From positions 46,228,194 to 46,292,193 of the forward strand of contig CP136069.1 in NCBI GenBank assembly GCA_032622095.1: a stretch of DNA of 64,000 bases. The letters run 5' to 3'. The stretch comes from Siphonodentalium dalli (taxonomy: Eukaryota; Mollusca; Scaphopoda; Gadilida; Siphonodentaliidae). The position numbers were made by a program, and so were the translations under genes. Each line of letters opens with the position of its first letter. The stretch's first letter is position 1. This document shows positions 36,084-45,705 of this stretch, piece after piece. The notes beneath the pieces are model-generated. The model saw nothing but the letters and a program-made list of their open reading frames with translations, made no database searches and had not been told where the DNA came from.

Positions 36084-36192
36084 AAGTAAAGGATAATGTT
36101 CGAAGCAGAGGGAATTCGGTAAAAGAATAGACGAGGGCTTGCCCGAGTCTATTCTTTACCGAATTCCCGACGCTGAGAATATTATCTGACTT
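36084..36192. repeat. Hairpin at the left edge of the tandem unit
   Basis: 'aagtaaaggataatgttcg' ... 'gaattcggtaaagaatagac'-type stem answered by 'gtctattctttaccgaattc' ... 'aatattatctgactt', with apex 'gggcttgccc'. Repeated at 38,707-38,815. Confidence 0.8.
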
Positions 36193-36408
36193 AAAACCCA
36201 CTCATTGAATTGTCATTGGAGCCAACAATCCATTTTGTCTGACCCACAGCTCTGCTTTGATTACCTGAGTTCACGCCCACAGTTCAGCACGGACAGTTTG
36301 TGATGTCCGTGTTGTCCCCGCCGAAAAGCAACACATTTCAATTATTATTTAATTCGAATTAGGACTCGCCAGTTGAGGGACGTTTCTTCTGAAGTTTGTC
36401 GTTGCGCC

Positions 36409-36431
36409 ATGGATTCGGATAGTGTATGTGA
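36409..36431 (+). other. Candidate short first exon end (ATG plus donor)
   Basis: 'gttgcgccATGGATTCGGAT' is a good start context, followed at once by AGT|GTATGTGAG, a plausible 5' splice site. Repeated in unit 2 at 39,032. It could be the end of a non-coding or nearly non-coding first exon serving the GPCR downstream. Joined to the acceptor at 41,374 the frame meets a stop within a few codons, so it would be an upstream ORF rather than a GPCR extension. Weak evidence; no RNA data. Confidence 0.25.
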
Positions 36432-38010
36432 GCAATATATTACTATCCAATTGTGTTTGTTTATTTTTTTCTTTCTTGATTTAAAGATGCCTCATCTAAT
36501 TCGACATGAAATACATTAACATTCCATAATAATTTATCAGGAAATAAAACATGAAAAATACTGGTAATGATGTAAAAACGCTCTTTATACAATGTGATTT
36601 TTCGAATATTCTGGCGCCAACAACACGATACCTGGTAAAACTGTCTCATTATTATCCTAACTGTACCAATTGTGGGGAGGAATCATGAAACAATTTGAAA
36701 TATGAGCCTGAAATCTGTAAAATCCTAGCATCTATACAAAAAAGTCTAACTCCATGAAAACTCAGGCCTCGATTTGTTTTATTTTTAAATTCAGTTAATA
36801 ATGGAATGTGGTATGCTAGCATTAAACATGGGGTTTTCGCAGTGAGTAAATGTGCACACAATTTTTTTTTCAAACACCAAAACCTCGTTTTAACTGGATC
36901 GCTGACGTTCAACAACGACACTTTCCATGCATTTTGCATACTTATGTGAACAGTACTGTGACATCGATGGTCATTTTATCGCCAAATATTTCTTGAATCT
37001 CGGTTCTGTTGACCATTTACCAAAGAGATTGTATCGATTGTAAAACGACTCGTGCTTCAAGAAAAGTTAAAAAACAACGCATGATCACGTTATCCATGTC
37101 TTATCGACAATCAACACAAGAACAAAACCAATCCATTGTTCAACATTTTCTCTTGATGATAATGATTTTTCAGACCAATGCGAACGCCTTACGTACCTAT
37201 AATGTTCACCCTAAAATGTTCAAGTTCGGCACACATGTTAGATCATGCCATGAATCTTTACTCTGGCTATATATATCATTTTCCATATGTTCAAACCCTG
37301 TGAACCTTTTCTATTATCTTCTGATAGGGTTGAAGATTGAACAAATCACGCAGGGAATATATTTATGTGTTAATACTTGTTCCTTGAAAATAAATTCCCA
37401 ACTCGAGGTTGCAAGATTTGTGTAGCTTTGTGAGCCAACATCAATGAAGTTCCAAGCGACGCATAGTACAATCGATTAATTCAAGTCCCCCAAACCATGC
37501 AAACTCGAGTTGGGACCCTTACTTGCTATAAAATACAATGTTATTACGGAACAGGTATAACCGAGCATTATATTAACAGCATTTTTTTTCAATGTTATAA
37601 AACTAGTGGAGTATGATATCTTGATGAAGCCAGAGTAGATAAGCATGATATGATCTATACACATGGATATACGCTATTCTGTTTCAATTTGATACTGGAA
37701 ATGTTATTTTTGTTCTGTGCTTCACCATTGTATTAAAAGTAACCATGTGAGCACTTTCTCGTTCAATAAGTAACGTATAGTTAAAATCTGTGTTAAACGG
37801 TTTTGTGTTTATTTGACCGACTTAGGGACGTACATGTATTTAGATGTTATATATATGTTTTTTAGCCTATCTGTGGACTTTTCTAAATAGTTAGTCCAAA
37901 TAGCTGTTGTGTTTTTGTATCAAAGTTTGAAGAAATTTATTTTATTTTTTGGCAATATAAAATTAAAATCGCTAAATATTTGTCAGTTTTAATTAGCTCA
38001 GACAAATTAA

Positions 38011-38427
38011 AGGTATCCAATCCGATTAACCACCCCTAAATTACTATTTCTTTGACTTCAGAGGTAAAAACAAATATTTGATTCGAGTCGGGGAACCCAT
38101 CCATCAAAGCTCAGAGTTATTAGATATCGATTTTTGAAGTTTGCAATTTTCTCAAGATGCGTACTAATAATATTCACAGAAACACTTATTCAACAGGCGA
38201 AGCTGGATAACTCTAAAATCAAGTGTATTAATAACACAATTTTGACTGAGACCATCCTTTTGACGGCGTGTTTCTGTGCCAGAAACAATAGAAATAACAA
38301 AACTTCAAAAAACAATTTGATCACTATGGGCGTTGATATGTAGGTTTACTCGTCTCGAATCAATTATTTTTTATCCTCGAAGCCAAAGAAATAATAATTT
38401 ATGAGGGCCTGATCGGATTGAGTACCT
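38011..38427. mobile_element. TTAA-flanked MITE nested in unit 1
   Basis: TTAA at 38,007-38,010 and 38,428-38,431 bracket an element whose ends are inverted: 'aggtatccaatccgat' ... 'tttctttgacttcag' ... 'tgattcgagtc' and 'ctcgaatcaat' ... 'gaagccaaagaaa' ... 'atcggattgagtacct'. The TTAA-AGGTA ends resemble the element at 45,220-45,701. The TTAA duplication is what piggyBac-class transposases produce. Non-coding middle. Confidence 0.75.
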
Positions 38428-38704
38428 TTAAGTGTTCAGATATTTAATGCAGCTTGCCGACAGACTCTTGACTCAACATACATGATTGTGGGAGGAGCCA
38501 CTCTATGACGTCCCTCAATCGATTTAATCCCTCGCGTATTCGTAAAAAATAATGCCCACGGGCATTCTTAAAACATAATGCCCACGGGCATTCTTAAAAA
38601 AGAATGACTGTTGGCGTTAAAATAATCCTCATGCAATCAAAACGCTTGAGCGTTCTGCCAGATAAGACCCGTGTCCGGACAAAGGGATAACACGCCGGCG
38701 GGTT

Positions 38705-41331
38705 TTAAGTAAAGGATAATGTTCGAAGCAGAGGGAATTCGGTAAAAGAATAGACGAGGGCTTGCCCGAGTCTATTCTTTACCGAATTCCCGACGCTGAG
38801 AATATTATCTGACTTAAAACCCACTCATTGAATTGTCATTGGAGCCAACAATCCATTTTGTCTGACCAACAGCTCTGCTTTGATTACCTGAGTTCACGCC
38901 CACAGTTCAGCACGGACAGTTTGTGATGTCCGTGTTGTCCCCGCCGAAAAGCAACACATTTCAATTATTATTTAATTCGAATTAGGACTCGCCAGTTGAG
39001 GGACGTTTCTTCCGAAGTTTGTCGTTGCGCCATGGATTCGGATAGTGTATGTGAGCAATATATTACTATCCAATTGTGTTTGTTTATTTTTTTCTTTCTT
39101 GATTTAAAGATGCCTCATCTAATTCGACATGAAATACATTAACATTCCATAATAATTTATCAGGAAATAAAACATGAAAAATACTGGTAATGATGTAAAA
39201 ACGCTCTTTATACAATGTGATTTTTCGAATATTCTGGCGCCAACAACACGATACCTGGTAAAACTGTCTCATTATTATCCTAACTGTACCAATTGTGGGG
39301 AGGAATCATGAAACAATTTGAAATATGAGCCTGAAATCTGTAAAATCCTAGCATCTATACAAAAAAAGTCTAACTCCATGAAAACTCAGGCCTCGATTTG
39401 TTTTATTTTTAAATTCAGTTAATAATGGAATGTGGTATGCTAGCATTAAACATGGGGTTTTCGCAGTGAGTAAATGTGCACACAATTTTTTTTTCAAACA
39501 CCAAAACCTCGTTTTAACTGGATCGCTGACGTTCAACAACGACACTTTCCATGCATTTTGCATACTTATGTGAACAGTACTGTGACATCGATGGTCATTT
39601 TATCGCCAAATATTGCTTGAATCTCGGTTCTGTTGACCATTTACCAAAGAGATTGTATCGATTGTAAAACGACTCGTGCTTCAAGAAAAGTTAAAAAAAC
39701 AACGCATGATCACGTTATCCATGTCTTATCGACAATCAACACAAGAACAAAACCAATCCATTGTTCAACATTTTCTCTTGATGATAATGATTTTACAGAC
39801 CAATGCGAACGCCTTACGTACCTATAATGTTCACCCTAAAATGTTCAAGTTCGGCACACATGTTAGATCATGCCATGAATCTTTACTCTGGCTATATATA
39901 TCATTTTCCATATGTTCAAACCCTGTGAACCTTTTCTATTATCTTCTGATAGGGTTGAAGATTGAACAAATCACGCAGGGAATATATTTATGTGTTAATA
40001 CTTGTTCCTTGAAAATAAATTCCCAACTCGAGGTTGCAAGATTTGTGTAGCTTTGTGAGCCAACATCAATGAAGTTCCAAGCGACGCATAGTACAATCGA
40101 TTAATTCAAGTCCCCCAAACCATGCAAACTCGAGTTGGGACCCTTACTTGCTATAAAATACAATGTTATTACGGAACAGGTATAACCGAGCATTATATTA
40201 ACAGCATTTTTTTTCAATGTTATAAAACTAGTGGAGTATGATATCTTGATGAAGCCAGAGTAGATATGCATGATATGATCTATACACACGGATATACGCT
40301 ATTCTGTTTCAATTTGATACTGGAAATGTTATTTTTGTTCTGTGCTTCACCATTGTATTAAAAGTAACCATGTGAGCACTTTCTCGTTCAATAAGTAACG
40401 TATAGTTAAAATCTGTGTTAAACGGTTTTGTGTTTATTTGACCGACTTAGGGACGTACATGTATTTAGATGTTATATATATGTTTTTTAGCCTATCTGTG
40501 GACTTTTCTAAATAGTTAGTCCAAATAGCTGTTGGTGTTTTTGTATCAAAGTTTGAAGAAATTTATTTTATTTTTTGGCAATATAAAATTAAAATCGCTA
40601 AATATTTGTCAGTTTTAATTAGCTCAGACAAATTAAAGGTATCCAATCCGATTAGCCACCCCTAAATTACTATTTCTTTGACTTCAGGGGTAAAAACAAA
40701 TATTTGATTCGAGTCGGGGAACCCATCCATCAAAGCTCAGAGTTATTAGATATCGATTTTTGAAGTTTGCAATTTTCTCAAGATGCGTACTAATAATTTT
40801 CACAGAAACACTTATTCAACAGGCGAAGCTGGATAACTCTAAAATCAAGTGTATTAATAACACAATTTTGACTGAGACCATCCTTTTGACGGCGTGTTTC
40901 TGTGCCAGAAACAATAGAAATAACAAAACTTCAAAAAACAATCTGATCACTATGGGCGTTGATATGTAGGTTTACTCGTCTCGAATCAATTATTTTTTAT
41001 CCTCGAAGCCAAAGAAATAATAATTTATGAGGGCCTGATCGGATTGAGTACCTTTAAGTGTTCAGATATTTAATGCAGCTTGCCGACAGACTCTTGACTC
41101 AACATACATGATTGTGGGAGGAGCCACTCTATGACGTCCCTCAATCGATTTAATCCCTCGCGTATTCGTAAAAAATAATGCCCACGGGCATTCTTAAAAA
41201 ATAATGCCCACGGGCATTCTTAAAAAAGAATGACTGTTGGCGTTAAAATAATCCTCATGCGATCAAAACGCTTGAGCGTTCTGCCAGATAAGACCCGTGT
41301 CCGGACAAAGGGATAACACGCCGGCGGGTTT
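38705..41331 (+). repeat. 2.62-kb tandem unit, copy 2
   Basis: Second head-to-tail copy. The junction and the right edge both read 'cggcgggttttaa', followed by 'gtaaagg' at the junction and 'atatat' at the outer edge. The three boundaries (about 36,083, 38,704 and 41,331) all contain TTAA. This copy ends only about 40 bp before a splice-acceptor-like site upstream of the GPCR, so the pair lies in what is probably its 5' intron or promoter. Confidence 0.95.
40637..41053. mobile_element. Same nested MITE in unit 2
   Basis: Copy of 38,011-38,427 carried by the tandem duplication, TTAA at 40,633-40,636 and 41,054-41,057. Since it sits at the same place in both units, its insertion predates the duplication. 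Confidence 0.75.
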
Positions 41332-41360
41332 TAAATATATATAATTATAACTAAATGAGC

Positions 41361-41374
41361 TTTTCCTTTTCCAG
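41361..41374 (+). other. 3' splice acceptor candidate upstream of the GPCR
   Basis: 'gagcttttccttttccag' is a strong polypyrimidine-AG acceptor, with a branch-like 'aactaaat' about 20 bp before the tract. It would create an exon of about 175 bp of leader before the GPCR start codon at 41,551. Confidence 0.55.
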
Positions 41375-41550
41375 TGTACCCCATGATCTCGTCGAGCAAC
41401 CAGACGTCATTATTCGACATGCCACTCAAACACACGAACACCTAACAAGTTTACTGGAGTTCTTTGTCAACTAACGTGACTTCGATGTTCAGTTGACTCG
41501 TGAAGGGCAATATCAAATAATTAGTTATAGTTTCGAGTGAGCGACAAAAC

Positions 41551-42648
41551 ATGGTGTATGTCAATTCCTCGTTGGATGTGGCAAATGACACGTGGGATGT
41601 TTCTACAGAGGATCCAGATGGGATGAAGAATCAAGACGGGTTAGAACTTTATGATCTCATAAATGAACAAGCGTATGCCGTGGTTATAGTGTGCATCGCC
41701 GTGATCGGAGCGATAGGGAACGCGATGATCTTTGGGCTCATGAATGTGACGTCATTCCAGAAGTTCTCATACTCAGTGTACTTGAGATACATCGCTTTCT
41801 TCGACACATTTGTGCTCATACAAACCGTCACAGAAGATACTCTGGAAAAGTTTCACGGAGGCGATCACCTAGAAGGGACGTTTTATGTGAACAAAGTCAC
41901 ATGTTTCTTTTGGAGTGTGCCGCTTGGAGTGAGCAGATTTATCTCACCCTGGTTAGTGGCGGCGCTAGGGGTTGACAGATTCATCGCCGTTGTGTTCCCG
42001 TTAAAGCGACACACATGGTGCACGAAGACAAAAGCCCACGTGTGTGCCCTGTTGGTAACCATAGCAGCAATCGTGTTACAGCTTTGGAGTTTGATATGTT
42101 ATGTATGTGAAGTAGATACTTACTTTTGTGAACCATATGACGCGTATGCCATCGGCATTTTTATCACTGAGATGATTCTGAGAACGCACCTACCATTGCT
42201 AATCATCTTCGTTGTGACCACGTGTACAATAATAACATTGCGAAGGCAGACGAACGCGTTTAGAGGGGACAGCACCCGTCATAGGAACGCAAACACGAAA
42301 CGCAGTATTGACCGTACGAGTTGTGCGCTGGTTGCAGTGGCAATGGTATCGTTTATGTCATTGTTTCCGAAAGCCGTTGTCGAGTTAGTTGAATTTATTT
42401 ACGAGAAATCGTACCCGCATCTCTACGACGACAACACACGGACTATAGTTGACTTTTTATGGCACATATGTAATGCGATAATGCTGTTGAATTTTGCTCA
42501 GAATTTTTACGTTCTGGTTTCGACATCGCCTATCTATAGGAAAACGTTCCTGAGAATATGCGTAAAGGAGAGACAGTCTGTTTACTCCGATCAGACGGTC
42601 ATGTCAACCATTTCGACAAATAGCACCAGAGCAAACAACATGTCCTGA
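41551..42648 (+). CDS. Rhodopsin-class G-protein-coupled receptor
   Basis: An intact 365-codon ORF in one exon; the ATG follows an in-frame TAA at 41,518, so the start is secure. Seven membrane segments are visible at about residues 41-64, 72-95, 117-141, 161-183, 199-229, 256-280 and 299-323. Family marks: GN in TM1 (56-57), D85 in TM2, C118 and C193 as the likely extracellular disulfide, DRF (142-144) in place of DRY, P215 in TM5, and NFAQNFY (314-320) in place of the NPxxY region. TM6 lacks the CWxP motif (it has SLFP at 270-273). Two N-glycosylation sequons lie before TM1 (N5, N12). This pattern is like the large peptide-receptor (FMRFamide-receptor-like) expansions of lophotrochozoans; the ligand is unknown. 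It would act at the plasma membrane through G proteins. The C-terminal tail (345-365) is S/T/N-rich, and its DNA is the first unit of the downstream tandem array. Confidence 0.92.
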   Translation: MVYVNSSLDVANDTWDVSTEDPDGMKNQDGLELYDLINEQAYAVVIVCIAVIGAIGNAMIFGLMNVTSFQKFSYSVYLRYIAFFDTFVLIQTVTEDTLEKFHGGDHLEGTFYVNKVTCFFWSVPLGVSRFISPWLVAALGVDRFIAVVFPLKRHTWCTKTKAHVCALLVTIAAIVLQLWSLICYVCEVDTYFCEPYDAYAIGIFITEMILRTHLPLLIIFVVTTCTIITLRRQTNAFRGDSTRHRNANTKRSIDRTSCALVAVAMVSFMSLFPKAVVELVEFIYEKSYPHLYDDNTRTIVDFLWHICNAIMLLNFAQNFYVLVSTSPIYRKTFLRICVKERQSVYSDQTVMSTISTNSTRANNMS

Positions 42649-43150
42649 TAAAAATGGGACGCTGTGACACCGATCAAACGGTCATGTCAAACCATTTCGA
42701 CAAATAGCACCGGAACGAACAACATGTCCTGATCAAAATTGGTCTCAGTGACACCGATCAGACGGCCATGTCAACCATTTCACCAAATAGCACCGGAGCG
42801 AACAACATGTCCTGATAAAAATTGATCGCTGTGACACCGACCAGACAGCCATGTCAACCATTTCGCCAAATAGCACCGGAGCGAACAACATGTCCTGATA
42901 AACATGGGACGACGTGACACCGATTCGACGGTCGTGTCAACCATTTCGACAAATAGCACCGGAGCGATCAAAAAATATCCTGGTAAAATGGAATGTGACA
43001 CCGATCAGACGTTCATGTCAATCATTTCGACAAATAGCACCGGAGCGAGCAACATATCTTGATAAACATGGGACGCTGTGACACCGATCAGGCCATGTCA
43101 ACCATTTCGAGGAATTATACCACAGCAAACAATCTGTCCTAATAAATGCT
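42588..43150 (+). repeat. 83-bp array starting inside the GPCR tail
   Basis: The block 'gtcatgtcaaccatttcgac' ... 'caacatgtcctgataaaaat' encodes the last GPCR residues and the stop codon. It then repeats at 42,684, 42,768, 42,851, 42,934, 43,015 and 43,095 (spacing 80-84 bp). Unit 1 is the coding one; the later units are in the 3' untranslated region. As the period is not a multiple of three, a slipped or extended frame would not simply add repeated peptides. About seven units, diverging with distance. Confidence 0.9.
43141..43146 (+). terminator. Polyadenylation signal candidate for the GPCR
   Basis: AATAAA immediately at the end of the last 83-bp unit, about 490 bp after the stop codon. 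It would place the whole array inside the mRNA 3' end. Confidence 0.5.
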
Positions 43151-43204
43151 CGGACGGTGTGGCACTGAACTATTACCGATCGTTGTGGGGCGCTGTTCCT
43201 CTAT

Positions 43205-43716
43205 TTGTCCCCTATTTACAAATATCTGCTAGTGAATTACAGATATCTCTTAATAAATTAACATATATCTGCTAATGATTTACAGATATCTCCTAATGAT
43301 ATAACATATATATGCTAGTGAATTAGAGATATCTCTTAATAAATTAACAGATATCTGCTAGTGATTTACAGATATCTCCTAATGATATAACATATATCTG
43401 CTAGTGATTTAGAGATATATCCTAATGATATAACATATATCTGCTAAAGATTTACAGATATCTCCTAATGATATAACATATATCTGCTAGTGATTTAGAG
43501 ATATCTCTTAATAAATTAACAAATATCTGCTAATGATTTACAGATATCTCCTAATGATATAACATATATCTGCTAGTGATTTAGAGATATCTCTTAATAA
43601 ATTAACAAATATCTGCTAATGATTTACAGATATCTCCTAATAAATTAACATATATCTGCTAGTGATTTAGAGATATATCCAAATCGACATGATCTAGGAG
43701 ATATCTCTTAATTCAA
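43205..43716. repeat. 43-bp AT-rich satellite, left block
   Basis: The unit has 'ctgctaatgatttacagata' followed by 'tctcctaatgatataacat'. Landmark 'ctgct' lies at 43,227, 43,269, 43,312 (variant), 43,355, 43,398, 43,441 and 43,484, that is every 42-43 bp. Two unit types alternate ('cctaatgatataac' and 'cttaataaattaac'). It begins directly after the GPCR 3' end. Confidence 0.9.
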
Positions 43717-43746
43717 TTAACCCTTTACCCAACAGAAGGGCCCTGT

Positions 43747-43815
43747 GCCAATGCATTCTCTTATATATGCGAGTCGACCATAGGTCGCCTCGCATATATA
43801 AGAGAATGCATTGGC
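43747..43815. repeat. 69-bp palindrome
   Basis: 'gccaatgcattctcttatat' is answered by 'atataagagaatgcattggc'; the centre is 'gtcgaccataggtcgcc'. Near-perfect stem; family also at 10.5-10.8, 43.9, 51.0 and 51.2 kb. Confidence 0.95.
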
Positions 43816-43894
43816 TTAACACATTAAAAATTATAAAATTGTTAAAGAATGTAAGAAAAAATGGTAAAAAGTGTTAAAAAAAGATTTTTTTTAG

Positions 43895-43963
43895 GCCAAT
43901 GCATTCTCTTATATATGCGAGGCGACCTATGGTCGACTCGCATATATAAGAGAATGCATTGGC
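43895..43963. repeat. 69-bp palindrome, inverse of the previous one
   Basis: Its centre reads 'ggcgacctatggtcgac', the reverse complement of the centre of 43,747-43,815. The two hairpins therefore form a higher-order inverted repeat. Confidence 0.95.
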
Positions 43964-44116
43964 ACAGGGCATAACTGTAACTATAACAATGTGGTCAAGG
44001 AGCCGATTCCAATGATATCCATATTTGTATGGTTCTATTGAGACAGACCGAAGATATTTTAGGCTGTTGAAGCTTTATTTGGCCGGTTTTGGCCGGTTTG
44101 TTGGGTAAAGGGTTAA

Positions 44117-44285
44117 CAGATATCTCCAAATCATTAAGAAATATCTTCTCGTGAATTAACAGATATCTTCAATTCATTAGCAGATATCTGATAATTCATT
44201 TGCATGTATATCTAAATGTCATGATTTAGAGATATCTCTTAATTCAATTAACATACATCTGATAGTTATTTGGTTATTTAGATAT
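44117..44285. repeat. 43-bp satellite, right block (decayed)
   Basis: 'acagatatctccaaatcatt', 'acagatatcttcaattcatt' and 'agcagatatctgataattca' continue the array beyond the MITE with more divergence. Confidence 0.75.
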
Positions 44286-45215
44286 ATATATATCTAGTTT
44301 TGCCTTTCATTGTTAGTCGCCTCTATTATTGCAATGTTTCGCGAAGTCTGAGTCAAAGACAGACTACAGAACTAGCCAAGTCTGAAATGAGGTAACTAGA
44401 TGTTGAATTAATGACGGTATTGTCACTAAACTCACCCTCCCTCTGGGAACCTCATTTTGCTTAGGCTCAAGTGATATGGGAGACCACTCTCAATATCGCC
44501 ATGAATCAGCACGTGCAACGCTATATCTAGCAAAATAGCCCTTTCGTCGTGATGACGAATAACAGACGTCAATGTCATATTGGAGGTAATGATATACATG
44601 AAATATGGCATATCTAAAAAAAATCGCCTTTAACCACCGAAAGAAAAAACACCCGAGTGGCTTTACCAGCTGGTATTTGGATGGAGTATACACTTCTTTA
44701 TAGTGAAGGCCGTGCTCTCTGATATATTACTCTCTATCAACACATGATTCATGGACGCAAAAGCTGCCATATCGTACGTTTCCAGTATGTCGGATTTCAA
44801 ACTGGAGATATAGCCCGCTCAATAACCTGTACTGTTGTTAACATACACAACTACGAGGGGAAATCGACAATTTTCCCACTGATAAACACACAGCAACACA
44901 CCATGTGAAAAAGACTCCGGTATCTCGATAAGTATAATATAGAATCCCTGTAGTACTGCAAATGCTTATAGCAGCGAGATCTAATGGACACAAGTTACAC
45001 GGCGATCGATTGCAATCAAACACTCTTTCATTTTATTGTTCCTCTTTAGTCACTGCGATGTATTGTAAAAAGGTATCTCTTCCGAAAGCAAGCCAATTGT
45101 CCATACGCCATTTGTAATATTGACCGTTAGAAGTCTCTAAAATGTTTTCGCTTGACTTGAAACTCACACCCACTGGGGAACAGAAGAGACCACCGTGCCA
45201 CACAAGTAGTTTACT
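44286..45215. other. Unassigned interval
   Basis: No gene or repeat that I can support, apart from a loose similarity of 44,430-44,490 to 26,840-26,900. Short minus-strand ORFs have no recognised features. Confidence 0.35.
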
Positions 45216-45219
45216 TTAA

Positions 45220-45701
45220 AGGCACAGGAGGTCTTAGTTGTCGAAAATATTCACATTTGTTCCAATCATCGTAAACAGAAAAACATTAAAATGCATAAAG
45301 TTTCGTTCATATATACCATGACCATCGCATGGTAAACAGCATGCTATCACAAAGACCTACTATATTTTACCTAAGCAAAAGCCTGATTGTGTTACAGAAG
45401 ACAGCAGTATGCTATTGGCTAAACACACATAAATTATATAAACGCTCTTTATTAGTTCCATATAAGGAATGCAACAACAAAGAACCATCATAATATAAAC
45501 AAACACCAGGAAAGTAACTTTTTATGCTTTTGTTTACATAACTATGGTCAAACATGTGACAATAACATACTGTTTATGTGATATTTCTTATTTGTATACG
45601 AACAAAGTCTATCTACATTTTAATATTCTTTCTGTTTGTGGCGGTTTTTGACGGGTGAAAATATTTTCACAGGATACCCACCGCCATAGCCTCCCGTACC
45701 T
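45220..45701. mobile_element. TTAA-flanked fold-back MITE (482 bp)
   Basis: TTAA at 45,216-45,219 and 45,702-45,705; ends 'aggcacaggaggtc' and 'cctcccgtacct'. The arms are diverged inverted copies ('gaaaatattcacatttg' against 'acgggtgaaaatattttcac'; 'cgtaaacagaaaaacattaa' against 'taatattctttctgtttgtg'). Near its centre is ACGCTCTTTA at 45,442, the inverse of TAAAGAGCGT. Homologous to 2,590-3,095. Confidence 0.75.
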
Positions 45702-45705
45702 TTAA

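Larger units (their letters stand above)
36082..38704 (+). repeat. 2.62-kb tandem unit, copy 1
   Basis: Nearly identical to 38,705-41,331 (offset 2,623-2,626 bp, with single-base indels in homopolymers and rare substitutions). It starts just after 'cattcg'-type flank at TTAA-gtaaagg and ends 'cggcgggtt-TTAA'. It contains a hairpin at its left edge, an ATG with a splice-donor-like sequence (36,409-36,430), TAAAGAGCGT in inverse (36,578), a nested TTAA MITE (38,011-38,427) and two copies of the palindrome 'aatgcccacgggcatt' (about 38,553 and 38,576). None of its ORFs has a recognised domain. Confidence 0.95.
43721..44112. mobile_element. piggyBac-like MITE (392 bp)
   Basis: Flanked by TTAA (43,717-43,720 and 44,113-44,116), with perfect ends CCCTTTACCCAACA and TGTTGGGTAAAGGG. 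TTAA duplication with CCCTTT ends fits piggyBac-type transposons. It has no transposase. It carries two strong hairpins (43,747-43,815 and 43,895-43,963) that are reverse complements of each other, separated by an A-rich spacer. It interrupts the 43-bp satellite, which resumes on its right. Confidence 0.85.

Noticed and set aside
41649-41975. ORFs antisense to and shifted within the GPCR
   Set aside because: Shadows of the receptor reading frame.
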